The notes under the pieces were generated by a model that was not told the DNA's origin, did not search any database, and was given only the letters and a program-made list of their open reading frames with translations. A program made the position numbers and the translations under genes. 64,000 nucleotides of DNA from DSQK01 sp964550175. GTDB taxonomy: Archaea > Nanobdellota > Nanobdellia > Woesearchaeales > ARS49. Every line of letters begins with the position of its first letter. The first letter of the stretch is position 1. This document shows, piece by piece, positions 7,422-16,022 of this stretch. The stretch is taken from NCBI GenBank assembly GCA_964550175.1, contig CAZJXP010000001.1, positions 806,001 through 870,000 on the forward strand. Reading direction: 5' to 3'.

Positions 7422-9205
7422 GCCCTCAGCTCAACAATCGTCGGACCCCACAAGCTAGGAACGTTCGCCAAACTGGTCGTGTCAGTGCTGATGTCCGACG
7501 CGTTGATGAACGGGCCTAATTGGTCCTTCAAGCGTTGGATGGCATCGGCCGTTGAGTTCGCTTGCGTGTTGAACGGGTTGCCGTACGGGACAATCATATC
7601 AACAAGATGCGTGCTGAACACGAGCGAGTTGAACGGGTTTATGCCGTAACCTGAGCCGAATCTGAGGCGATAATGGTTTGTGCCATTGACGATGGCGCCT
7701 TTTGACTGGCTAAAGCCCATCCTGGCAAATTCCTTGATTAACGGCTGAGAGGGATGCTTGTAGAGACTGACCGCGTTAGAGGTTGCGTTCTGGCTCGGGT
7801 CTGAACCGCTGGAATAAAGCCAGGCGAGCTGCGAGTCGATCATCAACGGAGTCATTCCTGAAGAAACATTGTAGCTCCAATTGAGGTTCCGGTAGAAACT
7901 TCCGCTTTGCGCGGTGCTGTAACTTGTAACGGGAAGGATTTGGGTCAAGTCAAGCTTGCCATAGATGATGTCGCTCTGGTCTGTGACAAGATTAACGTAC
8001 GACGTTTTATTTATCTTTCGCAAAGTGCCAGAGGTTTCAGGCGCCTTGTAAATGCCGATATCTATCGCGACCCAGAAATACTGGCCGGTCAGGTTTGCAA
8101 AGGTATATCCCATGTTGGTGAGGTTTGTCAAAATTTCGGAGGACGACCAGCTCACGTGCCCGGTCGACGTTATGTTCTTCCGCGACACATTCACTTGAGT
8201 TCCTTGAATGATGATGCCTAGCGTTGCGTTCGACCCGACAGCATCCAGCTCGACATTGATGCTCTGGACGTTGCCAAGAGTGAATATTGGTTTCTTGTAC
8301 CTGATTGTGTTGAGGCTGTTCGTCTCCGCGAAATATTTTTTGTTGAGGTTCTTGAGCGTTGACGGAGATTCCGTGTTGTAGGTGACGACGACGTGCGAGG
8401 CGCCATCCTCGCCGGCTTCCGCGCCAGAGCTTCCGTAACGCGAAAGCACCGATGCCGTGTTGTTTCCCGTGTGGATGTACGATGCCAAACCAGTCATGAG
8501 CTTCTCCCCGGTCGCGTCGCTTCCCGGGATGAGGTTGCCGTTCAGGTACGCCTTGAACTTGTTGTCCGTCCATGCTGCTTCGATAAACCAATACGCATCC
8601 GTGATTGTCGCATCGGAGGGGATCTCAAACGTATAGGTCGTGTTCAGCTCATTCCCGTTGTTTCCGCTCGGGATTTTCTTCACCGCGCTCACCACGATAT
8701 CCCCCGTCACAATAAGCGTGTTGTTTTTCTTCGCTTTAGTCGCGTAGGCTCGCGAGGAAAATCCTACCTTGGACTGCCCCTTTACTATGCCGCTGACCAT
8801 GCGCCGCGAACCAATGACCTGGCGCGCGCCCACAGTCGTTCCTGTGAGGTTTTCATCTCCGATGACAACCTCGTACTGCGAGATGAGGTCGTTGAGCACT
8901 TCCCGCGTGAGGTTTTGCGCCAGCGTGATGTTCCCTTTCGCCCAGAACTCCCCGACCTGCTCAAGCACGCTGTTGTTCGCGTTCGTGATAATCCCGCTGG
9001 CTATCAATGAGGTGACGTAGGCACTTGTTAGTTCGGAGACTTTCAATTCCGCCATCAGGTTTATGCCGTCGCTTGCTTCGTATGACGTTTGAATCAAAGG
9101 GACCTCGCCGCCGCCAAAACCCGGAAGCAGCAGCAGCACGAGCAGCAACAATGCTGCCGCGAATATCGCGTCGACCGTGAAGAAGATTCCCCTAGTTCCA
9201 GGCAT
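7412..9205 (-). CDS. large pseudopilin-like surface protein
   Basis: 597 residues: a short basic leader MPGTRG, a hydrophobic helix (IFFTVDAIFAAALLLLVLLL) and a long Ser/Thr/Asn-rich extracellular region with many glycosylation sequons. The region around residues 145-275 (GDIVVSAVKKIPSG, TDAYWFIEAAWTDNKFKAYLNG) looks like a beta-sandwich domain. Length far exceeds a normal pilin, so a tip adhesin-like minor pilin is likely. It overlaps both neighbours (14 nt and 10 nt), consistent with one operon. No catalytic motif is visible. Confidence 0.75.
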   Translation of the reverse strand: MPGTRGIFFTVDAIFAAALLLLVLLLLPGFGGGEVPLIQTSYEASDGINLMAELKVSELTSAYVTSLIASGIITNANNSVLEQVGEFWAKGNITLAQNLTREVLNDLISQYEVVIGDENLTGTTVGARQVIGSRRMVSGIVKGQSKVGFSSRAYATKAKKNNTLIVTGDIVVSAVKKIPSGNNGNELNTTYTFEIPSDATITDAYWFIEAAWTDNKFKAYLNGNLIPGSDATGEKLMTGLASYIHTGNNTASVLSRYGSSGAEAGEDGASHVVVTYNTESPSTLKNLNKKYFAETNSLNTIRYKKPIFTLGNVQSINVELDAVGSNATLGIIIQGTQVNVSRKNITSTGHVSWSSSEILTNLTNMGYTFANLTGQYFWVAIDIGIYKAPETSGTLRKINKTSYVNLVTDQSDIIYGKLDLTQILPVTSYSTAQSGSFYRNLNWSYNVSSGMTPLMIDSQLAWLYSSGSDPSQNATSNAVSLYKHPSQPLIKEFARMGFSQSKGAIVNGTNHYRLRFGSGYGINPFNSLVFSTHLVDMIVPYGNPFNTQANSTADAIQRLKDQLGPFINASDISTDTTSLANVPSLWGPTIVELRAWR

Positions 9206-9785
9206 AAACCACCATCCGCGCCGGAGTTCCGTTATAGATGACGTAGCGAGTGAGCGGGATCAGATTGTCCGCGACAGAGGTGTCTATCGATGAGCGTTTC
9301 ACGCACGTGCCGCTCGTTACGGTCATGCGCGGGTCGCCGTAGAGCGCGATGCCGTTGCGGAACTGCAGACAGCCTGCCTTATCCTCAAAGAAAAGCACGA
9401 AATCATCGGTTATCTTGAATAGCTGGCGCATTCGGTCATATTGCGTGGATTTCAGGTTGTCAAGCAGCGTGAGATTCACGCGCTGGCTATCCATGAGCCC
9501 TATTTTTGAGACAGTGTCGTTTGTCCAGCCTTTTGGCACGCCGGAGGTCATCAATGAATCTGAGATGGAGCTTCCTTGCTGGATAAGCAGATGCGCATCG
9601 GAGCTTTTGCCTTCCTCAAGATTGTGCACGTTAATGAAGAAAATGATGACAATGCTGATGAGGATTATTGCTCCGATAGTGAAGTCGGCGTACCACATTT
9701 GGCCCCTTGCAGCGTAGCTGCAAGCGCCCGAAGCTCGGCTTCGAGGTCGTCCATTTGTACATTCAGTTGAGTGTGATGATGTCAT
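9192..9785 (-). CDS. pseudopilin-like protein, start ambiguous
   Basis: The mature part begins RGQMWYADFTIGAIILISIV, an RGQ junction plus hydrophobic helix as in class III signal-peptide pilins, followed by a ~130-residue globular domain with two Cys. From ATG 9785 the protein is 197 residues and keeps the RGQ; from ATG 9698 it is 168 residues and loses it. I keep 9785 because RGQ recurs in sister genes, but the extra leader is coded by two triloop hairpins at 9706-9743 that look inserted. With 9785 it overlaps the upstream gene by 23 nt, as the next pair does. Confidence 0.6.
   Translation of the reverse strand: MTSSHSTECTNGRPRSRASGACSYAARGQMWYADFTIGAIILISIVIIFFINVHNLEEGKSSDAHLLIQQGSSISDSLMTSGVPKGWTNDTVSKIGLMDSQRVNLTLLDNLKSTQYDRMRQLFKITDDFVLFFEDKAGCLQFRNGIALYGDPRMTVTSGTCVKRSSIDTSVADNLIPLTRYVIYNGTPARMVVYAWN
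9706..9743. repeat. two triloop hairpins inside the pseudopilin leader
   Basis: CTTGCAGC-gta-GCTGCAAG (9706-9724) is a perfect 8-bp stem with a 3-nt loop; CGAAGC-tcg-GCTTCG (9729-9743) is a 6-bp stem with a 3-nt loop. They fall exactly in the stretch that decides the start of the 9192-9785 gene. Confidence 0.75.
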
Positions 9786-10167
9786 CGGTTTTCCGCAGCA
9801 GGTTGTTGCCAGGTCTCGGCTGCCCGCTCACATTGAATGTCACAAGGCTTGATTCGAGCAGGTCGGTGCTGGCGTATATCGTGGTGTTTTTGAGTATGCC
9901 TACGTTGTAGGTTTTGAGCCCTATTTTTGTCGGGAGCGTGAAGTTTCGTGTGTAGCCGTTGTTGACCGATGCGGCGATTGTAATTTCTTCCTGAATTTTG
10001 AGCGTGACCGCATCGAGTTTTTCCTGCTCTCCGCGGTTTTGCACGCCCGCGAGCTTAACGGAAATGATCATGACGAACGCGAGCAGAAGCATCGCGGACA
10101 GTATGATGAATGGAACGAGCTCCATCGTGAACTGGCCTCGTGGTTCACGTGCTGTTGACGAGGACAT
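9763..10167 (-). CDS. pseudopilin-like protein
   Basis: 134 residues. Leader MSSSTAREPRGQ is followed by FTMELVPFIILSAMLLLAF, with Glu at position 5 of the mature chain if cut after Gly or Gln; this Glu is a hallmark of type IV pilin-like N-helices. The rest is a small beta-rich domain. It probably acts as a minor pilin of the locus. It overlaps the upstream gene by 23 nt and the downstream one by 23 nt. Confidence 0.8.
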   Translation of the reverse strand: MSSSTAREPRGQFTMELVPFIILSAMLLLAFVMIISVKLAGVQNRGEQEKLDAVTLKIQEEITIAASVNNGYTRNFTLPTKIGLKTYNVGILKNTTIYASTDLLESSLVTFNVSGQPRPGNNLLRKTDDIITLN

Positions 10168-10549
10168 AGGCTCCCTTGTTTTCCACGGTGATTACGTGCA
10201 CTCCCTGAGATATGATCAATGAGCCGCTCAGATTCACCGCGCTCGGAATGACGATATCGGACGTGCCGGGGTTCGCGTCCACCTCGAAAATGATTGCCTT
10301 ATTCGTGAAGGTCACCGTGCTGATGCCATCGGGAATGTTCGCGCGGAACTGAAATTTCGACGGCTGCCCAAGATAATAGACGCTTTCGGCCGAGTCAGCT
10401 ATCTTTTGGCCTAATGCCTGGGTTTGCTGGGTTCTCACTTGGACGGCGGTTTCTGCGCTTTTGGAATAGAATATGGTCACTAATGGGACCAGCAATACCA
10501 GTAGGAAGCCTATCAGAATCATATATTCCATCGCAGCTTGCGCACGCAT
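10145..10549 (-). CDS. class III signal-peptide pilin-like protein
   Basis: 134 residues beginning MRAQAAMEYMILIGFLLVLL. The QAAMEY junction with Glu is the classic archaeal class III (PilD/EppA-type) processing site, so the protein is exported and assembled as a pilin subunit. A beta-rich C-terminal domain follows. An AAAGGAGG ribosome site lies 6 nt upstream of the ATG and a CATTTAAAAG box at about 10588-10597 is a likely promoter, so this gene probably opens the five-gene pseudopilin operon 10549-6510. Confidence 0.85.
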   Translation of the reverse strand: MRAQAAMEYMILIGFLLVLLVPLVTIFYSKSAETAVQVRTQQTQALGQKIADSAESVYYLGQPSKFQFRANIPDGISTVTFTNKAIIFEVDANPGTSDIVIPSAVNLSGSLIISQGVHVITVENKGAYVLVNST

Positions 10550-10640
10550 GACATTCCTCCTTTTTGGAGAAATAGGGGAGCGATTGCTTTTAAATGCTAC
10601 TTTTCTGGGGCATTTAGATAGCTTTTCGTATTGGTTGTGA

Positions 10641-10694
10641 CCGCGGCTGTGCTGGCCGGGACCGCAGCCGAGCTGCGTCCGCCAGCAGCCGCAC
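10641..10694. repeat. GC-rich palindromic repeat, copy B (inverted)
   Basis: 54-nt element that is almost the reverse complement of copy A at 6438-6491, including the internal GCAGCCGAGCTGC hairpin at 10664-10676. Differences are mostly single bases. Confidence 0.8.
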
Positions 10695-10845
10695 GAAAGG
10701 TCGAGTTTGATTCGATACCGTCTGTCCGCAGAATAAACGTGTTCCGACTTCGTGAGAAGACCAGAAGTGTCTTTTCCCTGTTCACGAAGTGAACAGTTAT
10801 CTTTTGCTTCTGGCGACGAACGAGAAGGAATTTAATCAAATTTTA

Positions 10846-10876
10846 GAAAAATTTGAAAAAAAATAAAAGAAAAAAG
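10846..10876 (-). terminator. poly-T terminator of the major pilin gene
   Basis: On the minus strand, several T-runs (up to 8 T) follow the pilin stop within 10-40 nt. This is the usual form of an archaeal intrinsic terminator. It would separate the abundant pilin message from the pseudopilin operon. Confidence 0.7.
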
Positions 10877-10881
10877 TCGGT

Positions 10882-11328
10882 TTATTCAACCTTCTTGATC
10901 AATTCGCCAGAGACGGTGTGCGCAAGGTCCGTGTCAACGTTCGTGTAGGAGAACGTGATGGTGCCCTTGAACTTGTCGCCGGACGTCAATGCCGGGTCGC
11001 AGGTCACGGTGAACGTTCCCTGTTCGCCGTTGCTCAACGTTGTCGGGCCTGTTGTCACCGGAGCGGATGCGTCACATTCGACCATTCCGACCGTGATGTT
11101 CGACAACGAGAATCCAAGCGAGTTCTGGATTATCATTGTTGCCGTGGTGGCGGTCAACGTGCTATCCAAGCACGGCGTTCCGCTCGGCAAGAAGCACTTC
11201 TCAGGCAAGAATCTGTCAGGTGACAGAACGCCGAAGTAGGCTAATGCTGCAATGGCCGCTAATACTACTAATAGCGCCCAACCATAGGTCATCAGGAACT
11301 CCATGGCTGCTTGTCCTCTGTTTTTCAT
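10882..11328 (-). CDS. major type IV pilin-like protein
   Basis: 148 residues starting MKNRGQAAMEFLMTYGWALL. The RGQAAMEFLMTYGW junction is strongly conserved among archaeal class III signal-peptide proteins, with cleavage expected near the Gly and Glu at mature position 5. Four Cys in the extracellular part may form two disulfides (EKCFLPSGTPCLD; VECDAS...VTCDP). A CATTTAAATAC TATA box at 11385-11395 and an AGGTGAT ribosome site give it its own promoter, and a strong terminator follows, so it is probably the most expressed subunit. The platform genes lie upstream on the same strand. Confidence 0.9.
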   Translation of the reverse strand: MKNRGQAAMEFLMTYGWALLVVLAAIAALAYFGVLSPDRFLPEKCFLPSGTPCLDSTLTATTATMIIQNSLGFSLSNITVGMVECDASAPVTTGPTTLSNGEQGTFTVTCDPALTSGDKFKGTITFSYTNVDTDLAHTVSGELIKKVE

Positions 11329-11491
11329 CTAAATCACCTCAGTATATGCTTTTGTAAACTTGTGGTGGGAATCCATGCTTTCGGGTATTTAAATGTAGCG
11401 ATTTTGTTAAGGAATACGGTTTATGCTCTATTCTCTGATAGTTATTTTGGAATAGGGTATATTGTGGTTTTAACGGGAGTCGTGAAGGCAT

Positions 11492-11505
11492 ACTCTATAT
11501 AGAGT
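11492..11505. repeat. 14-nt perfect palindrome after platform gene
   Basis: ACTCTATATAGAGT is a perfect palindrome touching the stop codon of the 11505-12482 gene. It could be part of a terminator or an operator for the pilin promoter ~110 nt further on. Confidence 0.45.
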
Positions 11506-12482
11506 CAGCCAACAATTCCTCCCAGCATATAGGCGAAAAATTTCGAAGCAAGCATGAACACAATCAACGACGTCATGATGAACATAGGGATGTACTTTAT
11601 TCCGCCTTGCACCGTGCCTTTCTGAATGATTGCGACAATCATGGCACTGAAGAACGAGGTTATCGTTAGCATAAGGAACGCAAAACGCTGAAATTCTTCT
11701 GGCGCGATTGAGACCTTGCTCAGCGCGAAAATACCCATGGAACTGCCTACCGGAACGTCAATTCCGGCAGTGATGACCGTCAGCGTGTTCAGCAGTTGCT
11801 GCGAAAGCGCCAAAAGCATCGGGGCAGCAAACATCACCGCGGCAGAGATGAAAATGACGTAGGTTAGGATGTTTGCGCTCATCTCTTTATTCAAGATGCG
11901 CGTGTCCTGTATGTTGATTGCGACGTTGTTGATGATATCGGCCAAATCCCCGCCCGCATCCATGCCCTCAATGAGCAGGCTGATGGACCGTTTGAGCACC
12001 TGAGAATCGTATTTTTTTGCAAAACGCTTCAATGCCGTCGCAAGATCGTCGCCGGTCATGACCTCTTTTGCGACGGTTCCTATCTCTTCCGCGAGCACGC
12101 CGAATTTCGGTCGCACGGCGTACCACAGCGCGTGGTCCGGCGTCATGCCCGCACGAAGGTTTGCCGCAGTGAGCTGCAGAAAGTCAGGAAGAACCTCTTC
12201 CAACGTCACGCGTCTTTGGAACGCGATGAGGTCCAAAAACACGAACAGGATGAACCAACAGCCGGAGAGCACGAAGAAGAACGCGATGACCCAGGCGAGC
12301 ACGACCATCGTGCTCAATGAGAGCACGGGGTACTGTTCTTTAAATCCGTACTGGTAGATGAAATATGCCGCGATGATTGCGTTGATGAACAGCGCGAGAC
12401 GGAACAGCCGTCGCTCGATGACTTGCTGTCTCACGTCCCATCCGGCGTTTTCTAAAGCATTACTGAGAATGTTCTTTCCCAT
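11505..12482 (-). CDS. pilus platform protein, T2SF/TadC family (second half)
   Basis: 325-residue polytopic membrane protein with at least five hydrophobic helices and a cytoplasmic GspF/TadC domain (LEEVLPDFLQLTAANLRAGM; EAMDAGGDLADII-like GMDAGGDLADIINNVA). It would form half of the inner-membrane platform on which the ATPase works to assemble pilins. The start ATG directly abuts the stop of the preceding platform gene with no gap. Archaella use one fused ArlJ, whereas this locus has two separate T2SF proteins, as Tad-type systems do (TadB/TadC). Confidence 0.9.
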   Translation of the reverse strand: MGKNILSNALENAGWDVRQQVIERRLFRLALFINAIIAAYFIYQYGFKEQYPVLSLSTMVVLAWVIAFFFVLSGCWFILFVFLDLIAFQRRVTLEEVLPDFLQLTAANLRAGMTPDHALWYAVRPKFGVLAEEIGTVAKEVMTGDDLATALKRFAKKYDSQVLKRSISLLIEGMDAGGDLADIINNVAINIQDTRILNKEMSANILTYVIFISAAVMFAAPMLLALSQQLLNTLTVITAGIDVPVGSSMGIFALSKVSIAPEEFQRFAFLMLTITSFFSAMIVAIIQKGTVQGGIKYIPMFIMTSLIVFMLASKFFAYMLGGIVG

Positions 12483-13295
12483 TTACAAATTCACCGCGGG
12501 ACGTGAGCTTCTGACAACGGCAAGGAACATGAACTGGACAAACCCGAGCGCAATCGCGATAAGCACCAACGAAAAGAAATCTATTTCGAGCGAGACGAGC
12601 GAGGACATGACGACAAGCATGGTGATGCCCAAGGACGGGACGATGACGGCGATGAGCATGTAGAACATCGACAGCGGATTGAGCTTTCGACCGTATTTCC
12701 TGACTTCAATCAGATGCTCGCGGGAAATCTGGTCGACAATCTCCTTGAGCCCTTGGACCATGTCGGATCCGGTCTTCAGCGAGTTCAGCACTTGCCACAG
12801 TAGCCGCCGCAAATCAGGGGATGGCGTGTAGTTGATGGTTTCACCAAGCGCGTCATCGAGGCTTATGCCGGTGTCTATTCGGATTATGATGCTGCGAAAT
12901 TGTTTCCCTATGCGGTCAAAATTTTCACTCACGCCACGGAGCGCGTCGTACAGCGGGATGCCGCTTTGCATCTCGACGATCAGGAATCGACCGGCATCAA
13001 CAATCTCGCTGTTTATGTCCGTCATGATGCGCTTCGCGCGGACGTCCGGCAAACGCAGGAAGTACGCGAATACGACGATGAAGATGACGGGCGTGACAAG
13101 AATCGCTACCCGTCCGAAAATGGACGTTTTGACTAAAAATCCAGCTAATACAAGGAGGAGTGCGGTCGTGAGGTAAAATGCGGACAAGAAGGTTCGCTTG
13201 ACGAACTGCTCGGGCTTGAGGTTCAAACCCGACTGCTTGAGCTTCATCGACAGCGACGGAAGCTTATGGGCGAGTCCCTTGAAGAGTTGCGCCAT
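12483..13295 (-). CDS. pilus platform protein, T2SF/TadB family (first half)
   Basis: 270-residue membrane protein with helices near residues 35-75 and 215-260 flanking a cytoplasmic T2SF domain (GRFLIVEMQSGIPLYDALRGVS; LNSLKTGSDMVQGLKEIVDQI). Together with the next gene it would make the pilus assembly platform. The gap to the ATPase stop is 2 nt, so the three genes are one translation unit. It is shorter than ArlJ and resembles TadB-like partners. Confidence 0.9.
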   Translation of the reverse strand: MAQLFKGLAHKLPSLSMKLKQSGLNLKPEQFVKRTFLSAFYLTTALLLVLAGFLVKTSIFGRVAILVTPVIFIVVFAYFLRLPDVRAKRIMTDINSEIVDAGRFLIVEMQSGIPLYDALRGVSENFDRIGKQFRSIIIRIDTGISLDDALGETINYTPSPDLRRLLWQVLNSLKTGSDMVQGLKEIVDQISREHLIEVRKYGRKLNPLSMFYMLIAVIVPSLGITMLVVMSSLVSLEIDFFSLVLIAIALGFVQFMFLAVVRSSRPAVNL

Positions 13296-13297
13296 GG

Positions 13298-14782
13298 TCA
13301 GGAGATGAGCTTGTTGATTTCCTTGCTGTTCGAGGTGTAATACTTCGCCATCACGTCGCCGACCGTGTCAACCGTGTTGATGTTCTTCTTCACCATCCAC
13401 TTCAGGACCTTTTCCTTCTCGGCGAGATGGCGCCTCATTTCGGTCGGGGTAATTCCGGTGTACATGTGGAGCGTTTCCATGATGCTTTTTGAGTGGGCGA
13501 CGTTCTGCATCTTGTCGTGGCGCAAATCATACTGCATCAAGACGCGCGGCTCCGATTCTTTCGTGATTTCTGCGATCTGGAACGTTCTTCTTGTTCCGGT
13601 ACGTCTGTTTCTCGTCTGCACGACAATCATGCTCAACGCGGGCAACATGCTTTTCGGGACGTCAATCGGCGGGTTCGTCAGTCGCTGGACAGTCTCTTCG
13701 GCGTTGTTCGCGTGCACGGTGGCGTACACGCTGTGGCCCGTGTGGATGGCTTCGAACAGCACTTCCGCTTCTTGCTTACGTCTGATTTCTCCGACAAGGA
13801 TTCGGTCGGGACGCATACGCAAACTGTTCACGAGCAGGTCAAGCATGCTCACGGCACCCTTCCCTTCCTGGTTCGGCAGACGCGTGACCATCGGAATCCA
13901 TTGCAGGAATTTCGGCAATTGCAGCTCTCGCGTGTCCTCGATGGAGATGATTCTTTGATTTGGCGGGAAGAACGCGCTCAATGAGTTGAGGAACGAGGTT
14001 TTTCCGGTCGCGGTACCGCCGGAGATCAGAACTGAGAGCTCATACTGTATGCCCTGCCAGATGAACGCGGCCGCTGATGCACTGATGGTGCCTGTTGCTA
14101 TCATGTCGGTGATGGTCCAGGGTTTGCTCGCGAACTTACGCAGCGTGATTGTGTTGCCATGTGCGGAAAGCGGAGTGAGCGTGGCGTTGACTCGGTCGCC
14201 AGACGCCATGTTCGCGTCCATCAACGGCTCTAAGAGGTTCAGCTGACGACCGACCTTTCTTCCGATGGAGCTCGCGTAATGACGGATTTGTTCCTCATTT
14301 TTCAGGTTAATGTTGGTTCTGAGCCAGCCCCACTTTCGGTGGTAGACCCATACTGGTTCGTCCGCGCTGTTGACCGCGACTTCCTCCAAATGCTCGTCGT
14401 GCATCAACGCATCCATCTCGCCGAGTCCGAAGCTGCGTTGGAGCACTAATGCCGTGAGAAAGGCGAGCGTGCGTTCGTCCGTGTCGGGAAAGTATTTCCT
14501 GACGAGACGCTTAACGGTTTCCTCGAATTTTTTCTGAAAGACTTGAGAATCCTTTTGTTCAGCGATATCTACGGGACCTAACTCGACCGTGCTGATCAAT
14601 TCTTGGCGGATGCGTTCAATGACCAACTCAGTCGTTTGGCTGATGGACCGGTTGCCCACTTTGTACAGAGGAACGTAGGAATCAGAAACGCGCTGGATGG
14701 TGATGTTAATCGTGAGGCCGTTCGCGACGAACTGGTAACTATCGAGTACACCAGTGTCCTTTTTCACCTCCACAAATCCCAC
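13298..14782 (-). CDS. type II/IV secretion ATPase (ArlI/VirB11/TadA-like)
   Basis: 494-residue hexameric motor ATPase that powers pilus assembly at the cytoplasmic membrane. Walker A is SGGTATGKTSFLN near residue 255, the Asp box RIISIEDTRELQLP follows, Walker B-like RILVGEIRRKQEAEVL and the His box GHSVYATVHANN are all present. The N-terminal ~230 residues hold the usual VirB11-type N-domain (DEHLEEVAVNSADEPVWVYH). A 21-nt gap separates it from the upstream HTH/coiled-coil gene. All key motifs are intact. Confidence 0.95.
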   Translation of the reverse strand: MGFVEVKKDTGVLDSYQFVANGLTINITIQRVSDSYVPLYKVGNRSISQTTELVIERIRQELISTVELGPVDIAEQKDSQVFQKKFEETVKRLVRKYFPDTDERTLAFLTALVLQRSFGLGEMDALMHDEHLEEVAVNSADEPVWVYHRKWGWLRTNINLKNEEQIRHYASSIGRKVGRQLNLLEPLMDANMASGDRVNATLTPLSAHGNTITLRKFASKPWTITDMIATGTISASAAAFIWQGIQYELSVLISGGTATGKTSFLNSLSAFFPPNQRIISIEDTRELQLPKFLQWIPMVTRLPNQEGKGAVSMLDLLVNSLRMRPDRILVGEIRRKQEAEVLFEAIHTGHSVYATVHANNAEETVQRLTNPPIDVPKSMLPALSMIVVQTRNRRTGTRRTFQIAEITKESEPRVLMQYDLRHDKMQNVAHSKSIMETLHMYTGITPTEMRRHLAEKEKVLKWMVKKNINTVDTVGDVMAKYYTSNSKEINKLIS

Positions 14783-14803
14783 CTCTTTTTTATGACTCTG
14801 AGC

Positions 14804-15931
14804 TCAGTTCATCTTGGTCACGAGGGTCTTGATTTGTTTTTCCAAGTCGCCCCGTTTGTCCGCAATGACCTTCAAATCCTTGTTCAGTCGCGCGATCTCA
14901 GACTCGAATTTTGTCTGGTTCGCCAACGGCAAATTATCCCCTTGCCCGATGAGTTTGAGCGCGGCGCGCTTGATGGATCGCTCCTCGTTTTCTATCGCCG
15001 TGAGTATGTTTGCGATCTGCGTTCTTCTGCCGAGGAACCTTTGCACCTGCGCGAGCGACATTCCCGCGAGGATGCCTGGGCCTTTTCTCAATTTCGCGAT
15101 AATCTGCTGGTGCACGCTTTGCACGGCCGCGTGGCGCTTCGCGCACTCCTTCCTCACGAGCTCGTAGTCCTTGCGATCTTTTGAGAATTCTAATCGCAAT
15201 GCAGCTGTTTTCTGCTTCAATGCGGCGAGCTGTTGCTTTGATTTTGAGTGGAGCGGAAGCTTGTTTCTGACCAGCTTCACCATGCGTTGGTCAAGAAGTT
15301 TCGTGACTTTTGAAATCTTATCTTCGAGCTTCTTTTCGTTCGCTTCGAGCATTGAGGCTTCCTTATCCTCCAGGTCAATGAGCTGGTTCGCGACAATGAG
15401 ATCGTGGGCGAGCGTGTCAAAGACGGTCTTTACTTGCTTCGTTTCCGTCGCCAAGTGAGCGTTGACCTTCTCAATCTTCGTCAAGAATCCATTTCTTGAA
15501 TCTATGAGTTCGCGGTCGCTCTTCTTGTGGCTTGTTTCCGTGTCTTTTAATCGCGAGAGATCGGTTTTTCCGAGTTTACGGTAGACGGCTTCCCGGAGAA
15601 TCTTTTGGAGCATGCCAATCTCATCTTCCAGCCGGTCCATGTAGTTGATGATGCCGCCCGTACGGTCCTGGAATTCTCTTTTCTCGAGAAGCAACGCGTT
15701 TACGTTCTTCTTCAGATCAATCGGCACGATGTTTTTCTTGATGATGTAGGTTTTCGCGAGATGGTACTCGATCGTGACTTCGCCGGCTTCTTCTAATAAC
15801 GAAGCCCAGTCTTCAATGATTTGGTTGGACACGTGCAGCTTCTTCGCCGCTTCAGAAACCGTAAGCTTGTTCTGGGCGTCAATCAGCTGCTTCAGCTGGT
15901 CTACACCGGTCGTTAACTCTCCCGCGGGCAT
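14804..15931 (-). CDS. winged-HTH plus coiled-coil protein opening the pilus operon
   Basis: 375 residues. The first ~65 form a helix-turn-helix/winged-helix like domain (LTVSEAAKKLHVSNQIIEDWASLLEEAGEVTIEY), and the rest is mostly charged coiled coil without membrane segments. It heads the operon, ahead of the ATPase. It could be a regulator or a cytosolic scaffold of the pilus machine; the sequence does not decide. A TTTAATAAAG box at about 15953-15965 lies ~26 nt before the ATG, so a leaderless message is likely. Comparable HTH-coiled-coil proteins sit near pilus genes in other DPANN genomes (general knowledge, not checked). Confidence 0.8.
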   Translation of the reverse strand: MPAGELTTGVDQLKQLIDAQNKLTVSEAAKKLHVSNQIIEDWASLLEEAGEVTIEYHLAKTYIIKKNIVPIDLKKNVNALLLEKREFQDRTGGIINYMDRLEDEIGMLQKILREAVYRKLGKTDLSRLKDTETSHKKSDRELIDSRNGFLTKIEKVNAHLATETKQVKTVFDTLAHDLIVANQLIDLEDKEASMLEANEKKLEDKISKVTKLLDQRMVKLVRNKLPLHSKSKQQLAALKQKTAALRLEFSKDRKDYELVRKECAKRHAAVQSVHQQIIAKLRKGPGILAGMSLAQVQRFLGRRTQIANILTAIENEERSIKRAALKLIGQGDNLPLANQTKFESEIARLNKDLKVIADKRGDLEKQIKTLVTKMN

Positions 15932-16022
15932 ATATTAGTAATGAACGAATCCCTTTATTAAAGTTATGGGGCACTAAAATAATGCCGCATTTAGCGATTC
16001 AGGGATTATGACGGAAACCAGT

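Larger units (their letters stand above)
10550..10881. other. 332-nt gap between major pilin and pseudopilin operon
   Basis: Holds the pseudopilin promoter (about 10588-10597), GC-rich palindrome copy B (10641-10694), a perfect triloop hairpin CTGTTCAC-gaa-GTGAACAG (10778-10796) and a poly-T terminator for the major pilin. No credible coding sequence is seen; the open frame through it is translated palindrome. Confidence 0.75.

Noticed and set aside
10597..10839. 80-residue open frame on the minus strand
   Set aside because: It is translated GC-rich palindrome and hairpin; the AGGRSSAAVPAS string it shares with the frame at 6438 is repeat-derived.
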